A DNA stretch of 64,000 nucleotides from CALKZN01 sp050633785 (GTDB lineage: Bacteria > Pseudomonadota > Gammaproteobacteria > Arenicellales > Arenicellaceae), in assembly GCA_050633785.1 (NCBI GenBank), contig JBOEHE010000024.1, forward strand, positions 62,001 through 126,000, read 5' to 3'. This document shows, piece by piece, positions 43,886 to 52,571 of the stretch. The notes beneath the pieces were generated by a model that searched no databases, was not told the DNA's origin, and saw nothing but the letters and a program-made list of their open reading frames with translations. The position numbers and the translations under genes were made by a program. The first letter of the stretch is position 1, and each line of letters starts with the position of its first letter.

Positions 43886-43970
43886 GCCGAAGTGGTGGAA
43901 TTGGTAGACACGCTGTCTTCAGGTGGCAGTAACGCAAGTTGTGCCGGTTCGAGTCCGGCCTTCGGTACCA
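43886..43970 (+). tRNA. tRNA-Leu (anticodon CAG)
   Basis: 85 nt including encoded CCA. Acceptor GCCGAAG / CTTCGGT with a G-T first pair, anticodon stem CTGTC/GGCAG with loop TTCAGGT placing CAG at 34-36, a long class II variable arm and the T-arm GGTTCGAGTCC. Reads CUG codons. Directly follows secG. Confidence 0.96.
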
Positions 43971-44027
43971 TCTCATAAATTTTTTTAACGATTATTTGTA
44001 CTATAGAATATGCAATTCACCGAATTT

Positions 44028-44112
44028 GCCGAAGTGGTGGAACTGGTAGACACGCTATCTTGAGGGGGTAGTGGCGCAAGCCGTGCCGGTTCGAGTCCGG
44101 CCTTCGGCACCA
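44028..44112 (+). tRNA. tRNA-Leu (anticodon GAG)
   Basis: 85 nt including CCA. Acceptor GCCGAAG / CTTCGGC, anticodon stem CTATC/GGTAG with loop TTGAGGG placing GAG at 34-36, class II variable arm. Nearly identical to the neighbouring tRNA-Leu apart from the anticodon arm and variable arm, suggesting local duplication. Reads CUC/CUU codons. Confidence 0.96.
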
Positions 44113-44212
44113 TACTATGGTGTTATAGCTATATTTTTAGGTGTATTTTTAGCTTTGTTATTGGTTAATTTTACAAGCCGAAAAACAATATCAATATTAT
44201 TGTGATTATCGG

Positions 44213-44241
44213 TTGTAATAAATAACTACCTTAGTTAGAAT
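44213..44241 (+). promoter_or_regulatory. Promoter of the initiator tRNA / rimP operon
   Basis: TTGTAA (44213-44218), 17-bp spacer, TAGAAT (44236-44241), then a GC-rich GCGCTCACTC discriminator before the tRNA at 44254. A GC-rich discriminator is a mark of stringent (ppGpp) control of stable RNA promoters. Confidence 0.7.
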
Positions 44242-44253
44242 GCGCTCACTCGA

Positions 44254-44336
<83 letters not shown>

Positions 44337-44343
44337 ACATACC

Positions 44344-44382
44344 TTTGGTATCAATCAACGAAGGCGTTTGATTGATACCAAA
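44344..44382 (+). promoter_or_regulatory. 15-bp perfect hairpin after the initiator tRNA
   Basis: TTTGGTATCAATCAA / TTGATTGATACCAAA (44344-44358, 44368-44382) with a 9-nt loop. It starts eight bases after the tRNA CCA and has no T-run, so it probably is a processing or 3'-end protecting structure for the tRNA precursor rather than a terminator. Confidence 0.55.
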
Positions 44383-44396
44383 GTGGTATTTGGCAG

Positions 44397-44419
44397 CCTC
44401 GCTTGAGCGGGGTTTTTTT
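44397..44419 (+). terminator. Intrinsic terminator downstream of the initiator tRNA
   Basis: Stem CCTCGC / GCGGGG (one T-G pair) with TTGA loop (44397-44412) and seven T residues to 44419. Probably ends most tRNA transcripts before rimP. Confidence 0.7.
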
Positions 44420-44481
44420 GTGCTTAACGTTTTTGTTGATGACTATTTTAGGCGCTTGTTTAGAACATTGAGTGGGATAGG

Positions 44482-44503
44482 ATGGGCTTCAGGCCCATTT
44501 TTT
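44482..44503 (+). terminator. Second intrinsic terminator upstream of rimP
   Basis: Stem ATGGGC / GCCCAT with loop TTCAG (44482-44498) followed by T residues to 44503. Together with the terminator at 44397 it would limit read-through from the tRNA promoter into rimP-nusA-infB. The 156 bp that follow, to rimP, show no ORF. Confidence 0.6.
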
Positions 44504-44659
44504 GATGCTGTTTTCTAGTGTTACCATTAAACACAGCTAAGTATTACAATTGAACACAGTTAACACTGTATTGTTGCCAAAGTGTTTTAACCTAGCATTC
44601 TAAAACTACAAGCCATTATCTTTAACGCAAGCTGAAACTTAATTTTAGGTGAAATTTTT

Positions 44660-45136
44660 ATGGCATTAACCATGACTTCAATACACGACTTGCTGGAAGC
44701 TGGAGCTGCTGCTCTTGGTTATGAGCTGTTAACGGTCGAATTGGCGGGTGGCGATGTTGCTGTATTAAGAGTGTTTATCGATTCACCGCAGGGCATTAAT
44801 GTTGAAGACTGCGCCAAAGCGAGTCGACAATTCAGCGCCATTCTTGATGTGGAAGATCCTATTTCAAGCCGCTATACGCTTGAAGTGTCATCACCTGGCT
44901 TGGATCGACCACTGGCAAAGGTGGAGCATTTTGCCCGGGTTGTTGGTCAGAAAATAAAGGTACGTATGTCTTCTTCTGATAACGGTCGTAGGCGCTATAC
45001 TGGAATTTTACGTTCGATTGAAGAGGATGTTGTCACTATTGAAGTTGATGGTGAATTGTTTGAGTTATCTATCCAGGAAATGGATAAAGCCCGTCTGGTA
45101 CCTGACTTTGATAAGTTACCTTCGGTTGATAGTTGA
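44660..45136 (+). CDS. rimP: Ribosome maturation factor RimP
   Basis: Needed for 30S subunit assembly. 158 aa. N-terminal domain (residues about 5-85) contains LRVFIDSPQGINVEDCAKASRQ; SRYTLEVSSPGLDRPL and the C-terminal SH3-like domain with MDKARLVPDF are typical. First protein gene of the rimP-nusA-infB-rbfA-truB operon; the preceding spacer carries two terminators, so it may have its own promoter or depend on read-through. Confidence 0.96.
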   Translation: MALTMTSIHDLLEAGAAALGYELLTVELAGGDVAVLRVFIDSPQGINVEDCAKASRQFSAILDVEDPISSRYTLEVSSPGLDRPLAKVEHFARVVGQKIKVRMSSSDNGRRRYTGILRSIEEDVVTIEVDGELFELSIQEMDKARLVPDFDKLPSVDS

Positions 45137-45199
45137 TATAACGGTAATTACTTGACGCAGTCGGTAATTGATAATTGTGAGAATGATAAGAGGCTATAA

Positions 45200-46693
45200 A
45201 TGGCTAACGAAATTTTATTGATGGCAGATGTTCTTTCCAGTGAGAAAGGCGTCGAAAAACAAGTCATTTTTGAAGCGATTGAAGCGGCGTTAGCAACGGC
45301 AACACGCAAACGTCATCGTGAAGATATTGAAGCACGAGTTCATATTTTTCAAACAACAGGTGATTATGAATCATTTCGTTGTTGGGAAGTGTTACCTGAT
45401 GATGAAGAAATCGAATTCCCAACGAAGCAGATTTCATTGAAGGACGCACAAGAGAAACAAGCTGACATCGAAATTGGTCAGTTTATCGAAGAGCCTTTAG
45501 AAGCTGTTGAGTTTGGTCGCATTGCAGCCCAGGCCGCCAAGCAGGTCATTTTACAGAAAGTACGTGAGGCTGAGCGTGATCGTGTGGCCAATGATTATGA
45601 GCCTAAATTGGGCGAATTAATGTCTGGGGTGGTTAAACGCCTTGATCGTGGTGATGTAATCATTGACATTGGCGGCGTTGAAGCCTCTTTACCTCGTTCA
45701 AGAATTATTCCTCGAGAAGGTTTGCGCCCAGGAGACCGTGTTCGTGCGATATTGGCTGAGGTACGTGTCGGACAGCGTGGACCGCAGCTGATTCTAGATC
45801 GTGTCACTTCCGATATGGTATTGAAATTGTTTCGTATGGAAGTACCTGAGGCAGGTGATGGCATCATTGAAATTGTCAGTGCTGCACGCGATCCCGGTTT
45901 GCGTGCGAAGATCGCGGTTAAATCCAATGATGGTAAAATCGACCCGGTCGGTGCCTGTGTTGGTATCCGTGGCTCACGAGTTCAAAGTGTGTCAAATGAA
46001 ATTGGTGGTGAGCGAGTTGATATTATTAAATGGTCAGAAGATCCAGCGCAGTTTGTTATCAATGCATTAGCGCCAGCTGAAGTAGAGTCAATTATGGTTG
46101 ATGAAGACAGCAATACGATGGATGTTGTTGTTGCGGAAGAAAATTTGTCTCAATCTATTGGCCGAGGAGGACAGAATGTGCGTCTTGCATCAGAGCTGAC
46201 AGGTTGGGAAATAAACATTTTGACCAATGATCAAGCCAATGAAAAAATTGAAGAAGAAAGCGCTCAGGTCCGTCAGGTTTTGATGGAAAAGCTGGACATA
46301 GGCGATGATGTTGCCGCTATTCTGGTGCAGGAAGGCTTTACCACACTTGAAGAAGTCGCTTATGTGCCGCGTGAAGAAATGTTGGAAGTTGAAGAATTTG
46401 ATGAGGCTTTGGTTGATGAATTACGCAGTCGGGCAGAAGATGCTCTAGTCACAATGGCTATTTTACAGGAAGAACAGCTCAAAGGCGCTCAACCTGAGGA
46501 AGATTTACTGACTATGGATGGTATGGATGAAAAAACGGCAAAATTTTTGGCGCTGAGTGGCATCAAAACTATGGAAGATTTAGCCGAATGTGCGGTAGAT
46601 GAAATTATAGACATCGAAGGTATTGATACAGAGCGAGCTGAAGCTCTGATCATGACTGCGCGCAAACCCTGGTTTGAAGAAAGTAACGTTTAA
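45200..46693 (+). CDS. nusA: Transcription termination/antitermination factor NusA
   Basis: RNA-polymerase-associated factor, 497 aa. N-terminal polymerase-binding domain (about 1-125), S1 domain (about 135-200, SGVVKRLDRGDVIIDIGG), two KH domains with VGACVGIRGSRVQSVSNE and SQSIGRGGQNVRLASE, and two C-terminal acidic helix-hairpin-helix repeats (about 360-490), the gammaproteobacterial form. AAGAGG precedes the ATG. In E. coli NusA controls its own operon. Confidence 0.97.
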   Translation: MANEILLMADVLSSEKGVEKQVIFEAIEAALATATRKRHREDIEARVHIFQTTGDYESFRCWEVLPDDEEIEFPTKQISLKDAQEKQADIEIGQFIEEPLEAVEFGRIAAQAAKQVILQKVREAERDRVANDYEPKLGELMSGVVKRLDRGDVIIDIGGVEASLPRSRIIPREGLRPGDRVRAILAEVRVGQRGPQLILDRVTSDMVLKLFRMEVPEAGDGIIEIVSAARDPGLRAKIAVKSNDGKIDPVGACVGIRGSRVQSVSNEIGGERVDIIKWSEDPAQFVINALAPAEVESIMVDEDSNTMDVVVAEENLSQSIGRGGQNVRLASELTGWEINILTNDQANEKIEEESAQVRQVLMEKLDIGDDVAAILVQEGFTTLEEVAYVPREEMLEVEEFDEALVDELRSRAEDALVTMAILQEEQLKGAQPEEDLLTMDGMDEKTAKFLALSGIKTMEDLAECAVDEIIDIEGIDTERAEALIMTARKPWFEESNV

Positions 46694-46715
46694 TTAGCTG
46701 GAGTCGAGGCCAATC

Positions 46716-49649
46716 ATGTCAACTATTACGATAAAAAAGTTCGCTGAACAAGTTAATTTAGACCCAGAAAGACTGGTTAAACAGCTCAATGAGGCTGGTG
46801 TCAAAGGTAAAAGTGTTGACGATGAACTGGATGATGCGCAGAAGCGTCAATTGCTTGATTACCTACGTTCAGGTTCGGCAGCTACAGCTACCAAGACATT
46901 AGGTGGAGCACGCAGTAAAATTACTGTAAACCGTAAAACAACTTCTGAAATCAAACAGAAATCTCGAACAGGTACAACACGTACTGTTCAGGTTGAGGTG
47001 AAGAAGAAACGTACTTTTATCAAGCGCGAAGTTCTGGTTGAGCAAGAACAGGAGCGACTGCAACAAGAAGAAGCCGAGCGTGTCGAGCAAGAACGTTTAG
47101 TCATAGAGCAGGAAGAAAATTCACGTTTAGAGGCTGAACAAAAAGCTCAAGCTGAAGAACAGGCTGCTATTGAAGCGAAAGAATTGGCTGAGCAAAAAGC
47201 AGAATTAGAGCGGCAACAAGCTGAACAGGAGGAGCTGGAGGCTCAGAAACGACAAGAGCAAGAGGCTGCTCAAGCGGCAGAACAGGAAGTAATTGCTGAA
47301 GAAGCTGCTACAGATACAGAAGAAACGGTTGTTGAAACAAGTTCTAAAGCTGAAGATACGACTGACACTATTGAGGAGGAAACGGTGGAAGCTGTTACAG
47401 AAGTCAAAGAGGAACCTGTTGTTAAACAGGAACAGCCTAAAGAACAAGAACCTCCTAAAGCGCAAGTGCAGCAGCCGCCTCAAGAACGGGTGAGAGTTGT
47501 GCTGCAAAGTGGCTTGCCGCCATCTCGACCAGCGAAACAGAGAAAGCAGGACATTAAGCCTAAGTCTGTTGTAGCTCCGAAAGAACCAGAGCAAACGACT
47601 AAGCGAAAACTGCCCCGAGCAATTATCAAAGAGGCTCCGCCTAAGCCGGCTCAACCAGCCGCCAAGCCAGTTGCTAAAACAACAGCTGACACGAAAAAAG
47701 CAGGAACTGATCAACGTGCTCCTAATTCCAACGATAATAATCGAGGTAAAAAACGCGGTAAAGGCGGTCGTGGCCGTGAAGAATTGCACGTTGCAAAAGG
47801 TCGTAGAGGGCGTACACAACAACGTCGTCCTAATAATATTACTTCCAGCTCTGCAGATATGCATGGTTTTGAACGACCAACGGCACCAGTAATTCATGAG
47901 GTAGAGATTCCAGAGAATATCAGTGTTGCTGATTTAGCTCAGGCGATGTCGGTTAAGTCTAATGAATTGATTAAAGTATTGTTCAATATGGGCACTATGG
48001 TGACCATCAATCAAACTCTGGATAGAGATACAGCAACTCTGGTTGTTGAAGAGATGGGCCATACTGCTGTTGATGCCAAACAAACTGACCCGGAAGCTTT
48101 TTTGCAAAAAGAAGAAGAACAGGTTGATGAGTCAATGTTGTCGCCACGAAGTGCTGTAGTTACGGTGATGGGTCATGTTGACCATGGTAAAACGTCATTG
48201 CTGGACTACATTCGTAAGGCCAAGATTGCTCAGGGCGAAGCAGGTGGGATTACGCAACATATAGGGGCGTATAAGGTGGCAACATCCAATGGTGATGTTA
48301 CTTTTCTGGATACACCCGGCCATGAGGCATTCAGTGCCATGCGTGCGCGTGGTGCCCAGGCAACAGACCTTGTTATTCTGGTTGTAGCTGCTGATGATGG
48401 TGTTAAACCTCAAACGATTGAGGCGATTCACCACTCCAAGAGTGCAGATGTGCCAATGGTTGTCGCCATTAATAAAATGGATAAAGAAGATGCTGACCCT
48501 GAAAGAGTCAAACAGGAACTGGCGACTCATGAAGTCATTCCTGAGGATTGGGGTGGTGATGTGATGATGATTCCTGTTTCAGCTCATACAGGTGAAGGCG
48601 TAGATCAATTACTTGATTCTCTAGCCTTGCAGTCAGAGATTCTTGAATTAAAAGCGCAGCCAACGGGTCCTGCTAAAGGTACTGTTGTAGAAGCGCGTTT
48701 GGACAAAGGTCGAGGTCCGGTAGCAACAATTTTAGTGCAGCAGGGTGAATTGAAAACAGGCGACATTGTTCTTGTCGGTAAAGAGACTGGCCGAGTTCGT
48801 ACTATGTTGGATAGCCTCGGGAAACCGATTAAAACAGCGGGCCCATCTGTTCCAGTTGAAATTCAAGGACTCAGTGGTGTACCTTCTGCTGGCGATGAAA
48901 TGAAAGTCGTTAGCGACGAGCGCAAAGCACGTGAAGCTGCTGAATTCAGGCAAGCACAGGAGCGTGAAAAACGCTTGGCTCGCCAGCAAGCTGCCAAATT
49001 GGAAAATATGTTCCAGAACATGCAGGATGGTAGTCAGAAAGTAGTGAATGTGCTGATCAAAGCTGATGTTCAAGGTTCGATTGAAGCATTATCTGAATCA
49101 TTGATAAAACTATCTACTGATGCGGTTAAAGTGTCTGTAATCCATGGCATGGTAGGCGGGATTAATGAGTCTGATGTAAATCTGGCCATGGCATCTTCGG
49201 GTATTGTGGTTGGTTTTAATGTGCGAGCTGATGCAACCGCCAGAAAACTGGCTGAAGTGGAAGATGTTGAGATTCGTTACTACAGTATTATCTATGATGT
49301 TATCGATGACGTCAGGTCAGCGATGGAAGGTTTGTTGGATCCTGATATCAAAGAAGAGGTTCTGGGCTATGTCGAAGTCCGTGATGTCTTCAAAGCACCT
49401 AAAATCGGGGCTATTGCTGGTAGTTATGTGACTGAAGGTATGGTCAAGCGTAATGCTGAAGTACGTGTGTTGCGTGATGATGTGGTTATCTTTGAAGGAA
49501 CAATTGACTCCTTACGTCGCTTTAAAGACGATGTGACAGAGGTTAAAGCCAACACTGAATGTGGTATAGGTGTGAAGAACTATAGTGACATTAAGGTAGG
49601 TGATCAGCTGGAGATTTTTGAAAAAGTTGAGGTTAAAGCAACGCTATAA
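46716..49649 (+). CDS. infB: Translation initiation factor IF-2
   Basis: GTPase that places initiator tRNA on the 30S subunit. 977 aa, longer than E. coli (890). N-terminal IF2N domain (about 1-55), then a long highly charged Glu/Gln/Ala and Lys/Pro region (about 100-385), then a second IF2N-like segment (IPENISVADLAQAMSVKSNEL), G domain with GHVDHGKTSLLD (about 484), DTPGHEAF and NKMD, and the C-terminal domains II-IV. The charged region is low-complexity and accounts for the extra length. The initiator tRNA gene is in the same operon region. Confidence 0.97.
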   Translation: MSTITIKKFAEQVNLDPERLVKQLNEAGVKGKSVDDELDDAQKRQLLDYLRSGSAATATKTLGGARSKITVNRKTTSEIKQKSRTGTTRTVQVEVKKKRTFIKREVLVEQEQERLQQEEAERVEQERLVIEQEENSRLEAEQKAQAEEQAAIEAKELAEQKAELERQQAEQEELEAQKRQEQEAAQAAEQEVIAEEAATDTEETVVETSSKAEDTTDTIEEETVEAVTEVKEEPVVKQEQPKEQEPPKAQVQQPPQERVRVVLQSGLPPSRPAKQRKQDIKPKSVVAPKEPEQTTKRKLPRAIIKEAPPKPAQPAAKPVAKTTADTKKAGTDQRAPNSNDNNRGKKRGKGGRGREELHVAKGRRGRTQQRRPNNITSSSADMHGFERPTAPVIHEVEIPENISVADLAQAMSVKSNELIKVLFNMGTMVTINQTLDRDTATLVVEEMGHTAVDAKQTDPEAFLQKEEEQVDESMLSPRSAVVTVMGHVDHGKTSLLDYIRKAKIAQGEAGGITQHIGAYKVATSNGDVTFLDTPGHEAFSAMRARGAQATDLVILVVAADDGVKPQTIEAIHHSKSADVPMVVAINKMDKEDADPERVKQELATHEVIPEDWGGDVMMIPVSAHTGEGVDQLLDSLALQSEILELKAQPTGPAKGTVVEARLDKGRGPVATILVQQGELKTGDIVLVGKETGRVRTMLDSLGKPIKTAGPSVPVEIQGLSGVPSAGDEMKVVSDERKAREAAEFRQAQEREKRLARQQAAKLENMFQNMQDGSQKVVNVLIKADVQGSIEALSESLIKLSTDAVKVSVIHGMVGGINESDVNLAMASSGIVVGFNVRADATARKLAEVEDVEIRYYSIIYDVIDDVRSAMEGLLDPDIKEEVLGYVEVRDVFKAPKIGAIAGSYVTEGMVKRNAEVRVLRDDVVIFEGTIDSLRRFKDDVTEVKANTECGIGVKNYSDIKVGDQLEIFEKVEVKATL

Positions 49650-49705
49650 GTGTTGCTTTAATACATTGACTGGTGATTGACTGACAAGAATGACGAATAC
49701 AAAGT

Positions 49706-50077
49706 ATGCCTAAAGATTTTCCACGAAGTGACCGTGTTGCGCAGTTGGTTAGCCGCGCACTGGCTAATCTGATCAAACTGGAAGTCAATGATGAACGGGT
49801 TAACAGCCTGACTGTTGTTGATGTTGAGGTGAGTCGTGATTTACGGCATGCCGAAGTATTTGTTATCGGACCTGATTTGAGTGATAAACAGGCGATTGAT
49901 GATTCCATGAAGGCTCTAGATCGAGCGGGTAAGTTTTTACGCCACCGCTTGATGAAATCTCTGGATATGCGTCGTTGCCCAGATTTGCACTTTAAATACG
50001 ATCATTCTATCAAGCGTGGTGCCGATATATCGGCTTTGATTGATTCAGCTCTAGCTGATAGCAATTCGAACGAATAG
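49706..50077 (+). CDS. rbfA: Ribosome-binding factor A
   Basis: 30S maturation factor with a KH-like fold, 123 aa. N-terminus FPRSDRVAQLVSRALANLI, central VSRDLRHAEVFVI, and C-terminal LRHRLMKSLDMRRCPDLHF are the family signatures. It lies between infB and truB; its stop codon overlaps the hairpin before truB. Confidence 0.96.
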   Translation: MPKDFPRSDRVAQLVSRALANLIKLEVNDERVNSLTVVDVEVSRDLRHAEVFVIGPDLSDKQAIDDSMKALDRAGKFLRHRLMKSLDMRRCPDLHFKYDHSIKRGADISALIDSALADSNSNE

Positions 50078-50093
50078 CCCCATTATCTGGGGC
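50077..50093 (+). promoter_or_regulatory. Small hairpin between rbfA and truB
   Basis: 6-bp stem GCCCCA / TGGGGC with loop TTATC, immediately after the rbfA stop and just before the AAGG Shine-Dalgarno of truB (50094). It could affect truB translation or processing. Confidence 0.35.
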
Positions 50094-50106
50094 AAGGTAA
50101 GGGTAT

Positions 50107-51084
50107 ATGGTCAAGCATCGTGGTGATGATATATGCGGTGTTTTACTATTGGACAAACCCACAGGACGGTCTTCTAATCATGTATTGCAGCAGATAAAGC
50201 GCCTGTTTAATGCTAAAAAAGCGGGTCATACCGGTAGCCTAGATCCATTAGCGACAGGTTTGTTGCCTATTTGTTTTGGTAAAGCAACCTGCTTATCACA
50301 ATATTTTCTGCATTCTGATAAACAATATGAAACCATCATCCAATTTGGTGTAAGTACTGATTCGCATGATAGCGATGGTGATGTGACTTCTACGAGGGAG
50401 GTTGTATTCTCAGTAGATCAGTTTCAGTCAGCTCTGGACCAATTCAAGGGTGCAATCGAACAGATTCCCCCAATGGTCAGTGCCTTGAAGCATAAAGGAC
50501 AGCCTCTGTATAAACTGGCCCTCAAAGGGCAGGAGATTGAACGTAAGCCACGTTCTATGACCGTTTATGGATTGACGGGTGAGCTATTAAACGACAACCG
50601 TGCACGGATCAATGTGCACTGTTCCAGTGGTTTTTATGTTCGTCAGCTGGCTGCTGATCTGGGTGAAGTCCTTGGTTGTGGAGCGCATGTTGTTGAGTTA
50701 CGTCGAACAGCCAGCAAATATTTGTCGGTGGAAAATGCCTTGCTTATCGAGCAAGTTGAGACCTTATTTGCTGAGAAGAGTGGTCAAAATCGAGCTGATA
50801 TGATTAATGCTGGTCTAATCGCGCCAGATGAATTATTAAAATCACTGCCTTTTGTATCGGTTGATGCAAGCCAGGCGCACCGTCTTGCACAAGGGCAAAC
50901 TATTCGCCACCTGACTCAGCCAGATGCTGATACTTCATATACCGAAATGGGACAAATCAAGGTAGACAATATTCGTAATCATTGCCGAGTCTATCAGAAT
51001 GATACTCACTTTTTAGGCATTGGCGATTGGAATAATAAGGGAACATTAAAAATGAAAAACCGTTTTAACGATGTTTCGTTATAG
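50107..51084 (+). CDS. truB: tRNA pseudouridine-55 synthase TruB
   Basis: Makes pseudouridine 55 in the T loop of tRNAs. 325 aa. GVLLLDKPTGRSSNHVLQ (residues about 11-28), KAGHTGSLDPLATGLLP with the catalytic Asp (about residue 46), the YETIIQFGVSTDSHDSDG strand, and a C-terminal PUA-like region are present. Last gene of the rimP operon; rpsO and pnp, which normally follow, are not found. Confidence 0.96.
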   Translation: MVKHRGDDICGVLLLDKPTGRSSNHVLQQIKRLFNAKKAGHTGSLDPLATGLLPICFGKATCLSQYFLHSDKQYETIIQFGVSTDSHDSDGDVTSTREVVFSVDQFQSALDQFKGAIEQIPPMVSALKHKGQPLYKLALKGQEIERKPRSMTVYGLTGELLNDNRARINVHCSSGFYVRQLAADLGEVLGCGAHVVELRRTASKYLSVENALLIEQVETLFAEKSGQNRADMINAGLIAPDELLKSLPFVSVDASQAHRLAQGQTIRHLTQPDADTSYTEMGQIKVDNIRNHCRVYQNDTHFLGIGDWNNKGTLKMKNRFNDVSL

Positions 51085-51132
51085 ATAGTATACTGGATTA
51101 ATACTCTATAGATTACTGCTGGGAGGGATATA

Positions 51133-51657
51133 TTGAAGGTGTTGCTTGGCATAGGGATAGCAACGGGCCTGGCTTTGTTTTATGGATATTGGTGTTCAAA
51201 AAACTATGCGTATGCCAATATTCGTTTGGCTTTTAAATCGTCTGGTTTATTGACAGAACAAGGCGTGTTGCGCGATGCTGAAGTCTACTTCTACAAGTCG
51301 GATGGATCTGTGTTAGCTGAAGGTGTCAGGGATGATCGATATAATTTTGTTCATCTGGTTCACCCGCTGACAGGTAGTTGTCGAGAGGTAGAAGAAAAAG
51401 CGCCTTTTTCATCAGAATCCAGAAAGCAATGGCGGAAATGTTCCAAAAACAAGTCTGCCTGGCTTTCGACCTGGATTGAGAGTGTTGATCATGTGCAGGT
51501 GACATATGCTGACTGCCTAACGCAAAAAATCCAGGTTGTTGTGGATAAAAATGCGGCCAACTGGTTTGTGTGGTGGCTGCCTCACCCGCACTTCAGTGGT
51601 GAGCTTTATTCCAGTTACAGCGTTGATATTCTGGTAGATAAAGGGATCTGCATATAG
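51133..51657 (+). CDS. Uncharacterised membrane-anchored protein
   Basis: 174 aa, no recognised family. A single N-terminal hydrophobic segment (residues about 3-20) ends at a Cys in GYWCSKN. The remainder is soluble with five Cys in all, WWLPHPHFSG near residue 143 and a final VDKGICI. The start is TTG with a strong GGGAGGG Shine-Dalgarno five bases upstream (51121-51127), which decides the start. It begins 48 bp after truB and precedes a small membrane protein gene with its own strong AGGAGG. Likely periplasm-facing; function unknown. Confidence 0.65.
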   Translation: MKVLLGIGIATGLALFYGYWCSKNYAYANIRLAFKSSGLLTEQGVLRDAEVYFYKSDGSVLAEGVRDDRYNFVHLVHPLTGSCREVEEKAPFSSESRKQWRKCSKNKSAWLSTWIESVDHVQVTYADCLTQKIQVVVDKNAANWFVWWLPHPHFSGELYSSYSVDILVDKGICI

Positions 51658-51695
51658 GAGTTTAAACAGAATTTAGAGTAATGACAGGAGGATAA

Positions 51696-51968
51696 ATGGA
51701 AGACGTGGCTGATGGTTTATTAAAACCAGTTTTGAAGTTGATATTGTTGCTTCTCAGAGGCTTGCAGTTTCTGGCGTGGGATCTTTTTATTGAGTCTATC
51801 GGTTGGACAATAGGTTGGTATTTTTATCGTATTGTGACATTGGGGCGGTATCCTGCCGAGGGCCGGAGTGAACAAGATGAGACTTATTGGGCGAAAGCAC
51901 TTTTCATCGAAGCTACGGGTTTGCTTGTGCTTGCCGGTTTGATTGCTCTGCTTTCAGCTATCGTTTGA
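51696..51968 (+). CDS. Small uncharacterised membrane protein
   Basis: 90 aa, no recognised family. Hydrophobic segments at residues about 13-45 and 66-88 with a basic/polar stretch between them (RIVTLGRYPAEGRSEQDETYW). The Shine-Dalgarno AGGAGG lies four bases before ATG 51696. 38 bp after the preceding anchored protein; the two probably form a unit. Confidence 0.65.
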   Translation: MEDVADGLLKPVLKLILLLLRGLQFLAWDLFIESIGWTIGWYFYRIVTLGRYPAEGRSEQDETYWAKALFIEATGLLVLAGLIALLSAIV

Positions 51969-52096
51969 TGATTCGAGTAATGTGTTCAGCAGGAATACAT
52001 GGGTGTTTGGCGGTATAATCACTCAGGTTAGCTATGCAGTATTGAATAAGGTGTTATATATCCACTATGAGTAAATGACAAATACAGGAGGCGATT

Positions 52097-52468
52097 ATGG
52101 AGTTAGGTGCATTTTCAATCAGTTTGAATGTTAAAGATATCGGCGCGTCTAAGAGTTTCTATGAAAAGCTTGGGTTTAATATTTTTGCTGGTGATATTTC
52201 ACAGAACTGGCTGGTTATGAAAAATGGAGATCATATTATTGGACTGTTTCAAGGTATGCTCGAAAAAAATACCTTAACATTCAATCCCGGTTGGGATCAA
52301 AGTGCCGGGCAATTAGATTCTTTTACCGACATCCGTGATATTCAAAATCAGTTGAAGTCTCAAGGTCTTGATCTAACAACCGAAGTGGATGCATCAACCA
52401 GTGGGGCAGGTAGTTTGATAGTACTGGATCCGGACGGGAATCCAATTCTTTTTGATCAGCACGTATAG
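52097..52468 (+). CDS. VOC-family protein (glyoxalase/bleomycin-resistance fold)
   Basis: 123-aa vicinal oxygen chelate protein. The N-terminus FSISLNVKDIGASKSFYEKLGFNIF and the C-terminal SLIVLDPDGNPILFDQ are the beta-alpha-beta-beta-beta module ends. The typical metal Glu is replaced near the C-terminus by a Leu/Phe context, so a metal-dependent reaction is not assured. AGGAGG precedes the ATG; a TATAAT at 52014 may be its -10 box. Substrate unknown. Confidence 0.82.
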   Translation: MELGAFSISLNVKDIGASKSFYEKLGFNIFAGDISQNWLVMKNGDHIIGLFQGMLEKNTLTFNPGWDQSAGQLDSFTDIRDIQNQLKSQGLDLTTEVDASTSGAGSLIVLDPDGNPILFDQHV

Positions 52469-52571
52469 CCTTGATCTATCTCAAGTAAAACCGATAGCCC
52501 CTATAGATTATTGTCAATTTTAAAGCGGAGAATTTGTTGATTTCCGATACATTGACCAGAACGGACACGAT

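Noticed and set aside
43886..44112. The two tRNA-Leu genes as attachment sites of an integrated element
   Set aside because: No integrase or partial tRNA repeat is seen; the duplication is two complete genes with different anticodons.
47205..47897. 230-codon minus-strand reading frame inside infB
   Set aside because: It is antisense to the low-complexity charged region of IF-2; composition bias explains the open frame and no start signal or family match was seen.
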